From an uncultured Kineosporia sp. (GTDB taxonomy: Bacteria > Actinomycetota > Actinomycetes > Actinomycetales > Kineosporiaceae): a stretch of DNA of 6,808 bases. Below the pieces are notes generated by a model. The model saw only the letters and a program-made list of their open reading frames with translations. It made no database searches and had not been told where the DNA came from. Shown in pieces: positions 6,003 to 6,808 of the stretch (position 1 is its first letter; each line of letters opens with the position of its first letter). Both the position numbers and the translations under genes were made by a program. The DNA is taken from the NCBI GenBank assembly GCA_937859855.1, contig CALMAR010000074.1:1-6808 (forward strand). The letters run 5' to 3'.

Positions 6003-6425
6003 CTAGTTGATGATCTCGGCGTTGCTCTCACGCAGCCTTAACAGCCGCTCACGCCAGGCCTCAAGGGCATCAGGAGTCTGTCGCGTCCAGTCGGTGACCT
6101 CCTCCCTGATGACCACTGGGTAGCTCGTGCGGTAGGAGCGCGTGGGGTTGCCGGGGAACTTCTTGTCGGTGACATTCGGGTCGTTCTCGAATGGGCCGGA
6201 GGGCTCGACGACATAGACGTGCGGCTGCGCGTCTTTCGGTCCCAGCATGGCGGCCAGCTCAGCGGCCAGGCCCGCTCCATCGCGCAGGGCGGTGAAATAC
6301 ACGTGGTTCATGATGACGTCAGGCCGGTAGTTGGAAGAATGTCCCGCGGTCAAGCGGTCCCCGATCTGCAGACGTGCCCAGGTGCCGTGAAAGAACGGTC
6401 CGTCGTCGAGTGCACTCGCGGCCAT
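6003..6425 (-). CDS. arr: Rifampin ADP-ribosyltransferase (Arr)
   Basis: Arr transfers ADP-ribose from NAD+ to the C23 hydroxyl of rifamycins in the cytoplasm, inactivating them. The sequence carries the family's signatures in order: FFHGTWARLQIGDRLTAG, with the HGT histidine (H13 from the chosen start), NHVYFTAL with the tyrosine (Y43), YVVEPSGPFENDPN with the putative catalytic aspartate (D82), and KKFPGNPTRSYR (88-99), nearly invariant in the family. The ATG at 6425 gives 140 residues, the normal Arr size; the frame extends to a TTG at 6494, but those 23 extra residues do not resemble Arr. No strong ribosome site precedes the ATG. It is divergent from the reductase-like gene to the right, with a palindrome between. 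Family features are intact, so activity is plausible; whether it confers resistance is unknown. Confidence 0.93.
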   Translation of the reverse strand: MAASALDDGPFFHGTWARLQIGDRLTAGHSSNYRPDVIMNHVYFTALRDGAGLAAELAAMLGPKDAQPHVYVVEPSGPFENDPNVTDKKFPGNPTRSYRTSYPVVIREEVTDWTRQTPDALEAWRERLLRLRESNAEIIN

Positions 6426-6508
6426 CTGAGCATTATCCGGCTCAAGGTCAGGACGATCGGGCAGCGACCGGGTCCAACTTGAGCACGCGTACAAAGATTA
6501 AGACCGCC

Positions 6509-6530
6509 AGGCAAGCCAATTTGCGAGCCT
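6509..6530. promoter_or_regulatory. Imperfect palindrome between divergent arr and reductase genes
   Basis: A 22-base imperfect palindrome centred on AATT reads AGGCAAGCCAATTTGCGAGCCT; 16 of 22 positions are symmetric, with AGGC/GCCT outer arms. It lies about 84 bases upstream of the arr ATG and about 100 bases upstream of the first plus-strand start, a suitable place for a shared operator. The rest of 6426-6628 shows no gene. Its function is inferred from position. Confidence 0.28.
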
Positions 6531-6628
6531 CAGGGAAGCGCGAATCGTGTCCGGGTTGCCAAGGCACTTCTGATCGTCCAATGCCCTCGACCGGAACATG
6601 TGGCAATGGAAATCTTCGGAAGGAGACG

Positions 6629-6760
6629 ATGACCCGCCGCGTGTCATCCTGGTTTCTGACTTATTCAGTTCTCATTAGGAGACTCCGATGCGGCCGCTCG
6701 TTCTTTCCTGCTTCATGTCGATCGACGGCTTCAGTGCCGATCCCGGCACTGAAACGATGA
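6629..6760 (+). CDS. Possible leader ORF overlapping the reductase gene (43 aa)
   Basis: GGAAGGAG at 6618-6625 is one of the strongest ribosome-site matches in the window and lies three bases before an ATG at 6629. The reading frame starts MTRRVSSWFLTYSVLIRRLR and ends at a TGA at 6758-6760, out of frame and inside the start of the downstream gene, so ribosomes translating it would cross the next gene's ribosome site. It has no recognisable domain. It could be a translated leader, a truncated old gene start, or chance. Confidence 0.3.
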   Translation: MTRRVSSWFLTYSVLIRRLRCGRSFFPASCRSTASVPIPALKR

Positions 6761-6808
6761 ACGTCTTCATGGCCCTGGAGGATGACGCGGAGCAGGAGGA
6801 GTACGGCC
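6688..6808 (+). CDS. Dihydrofolate reductase-like (RibD C-terminal type) protein, 5' part only
   Basis: Only 40 codons are in the window; the frame is open at the right edge. The start is well supported by AGGAG at 6677-6681, six bases before the ATG. The beginning, MRPLVLSCFMSIDGFSADPG, is the typical first strand and loop of the dihydrofolate reductase-like superfamily of the RibD C-terminal type (pattern: hydrophobic strand, MSxDG, then a D/PG turn), widespread in actinobacteria and usually annotated only as reductase-like, probably NADPH-dependent. This is a different group from the trimethoprim target enzyme FolA, so no folate role should be assumed. It is divergent from arr and preceded by a possible leader ORF. 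The C-terminal domain cannot be examined. Confidence 0.75.
   Translation, partial: MRPLVLSCFMSIDGFSADPGTETMNVFMALEDDAEQEEYG

Noticed and set aside
6426..6494. N-terminal extension of Arr to a TTG at 6494
   Set aside because: The 23 extra residues do not resemble Arr, and the ATG at 6425 gives the normal family length.
6688..6808. Trimethoprim-resistance dihydrofolate reductase next to arr, implying a resistance cassette
   Set aside because: The N-terminus fits the RibD C-terminal type reductase group rather than FolA/Dfr, and no integron or attC-like structure was seen.
1..6808. tRNA, rRNA, CRISPR array or riboswitch
   Set aside because: No cloverleaf with a T-arm consensus, no regularly spaced repeats and no recognisable riboswitch core were found on either strand by eye.

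Overview
The window is GC-rich throughout, uses GTG as well as ATG starts, and encodes families typical of Actinobacteria: EspC/WXG100-type type VII secretion (T7SS) substrates, an LpqN-like protein, a TY-Chap protein, a replication-relaxation protein remnant and a rifampin ADP-ribosyltransferase. I infer a high-GC actinobacterium and an accessory, rearranged part of its genome. I cannot name the genus.

Layout. 1-388 (minus) holds an open but start-less reading frame that looks like the remains of a gene running off the left edge. 525-3648 (plus) is a tight five-gene operon. It runs from a 96-aa EspC-like T7SS protein, to a 395-aa protein with a WXG-like N-terminus and a glycine-zipper C-terminus, a 172-aa LpqN-like (Mog1/PsbP-fold) protein, a 206-aa unrecognised protein and a 167-aa TY-Chap protein. 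Three of the four junctions are 4-base stop/start overlaps. 3649-3908 is a gene-free convergent gap with a degenerate direct repeat. 3909-5153 (minus) encodes an S9-like serine hydrolase. 5180-5548 (minus) is a frameshifted relic of a replication-relaxation family gene. 5584-5799 (plus) encodes a small HicA-like protein. 6003-6425 (minus) is arr. 6629-6760 may be a short leader ORF, and from 6688 a dihydrofolate-reductase-like (RibD C-terminal type) gene runs off the right edge.

The most interesting unit is the operon. I read it as a self-contained T7SS export cassette: a small helical-hairpin partner, a larger effector candidate with a strongly membrane-active-looking glycine zipper, and downstream soluble proteins of two different chaperone-like folds. 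Mog1/PsbP/DUF1795-fold proteins protect transmembrane segments of type VI effectors (the Eag chaperones), and TY-Chap takes its name from Tir-chaperone/YbjN-like proteins. A dual-chaperone scheme for a pore-like T7SS effector is therefore a testable idea. No secretion ATPase or membrane channel gene is visible, so the apparatus would have to be encoded elsewhere.

The right part looks like accessory DNA: relic genes, an orphan HicA-like protein without the usual catalytic histidine, and a drug-modifying enzyme. All assignments come from reading the sequence and remembered family features; no database search was run.
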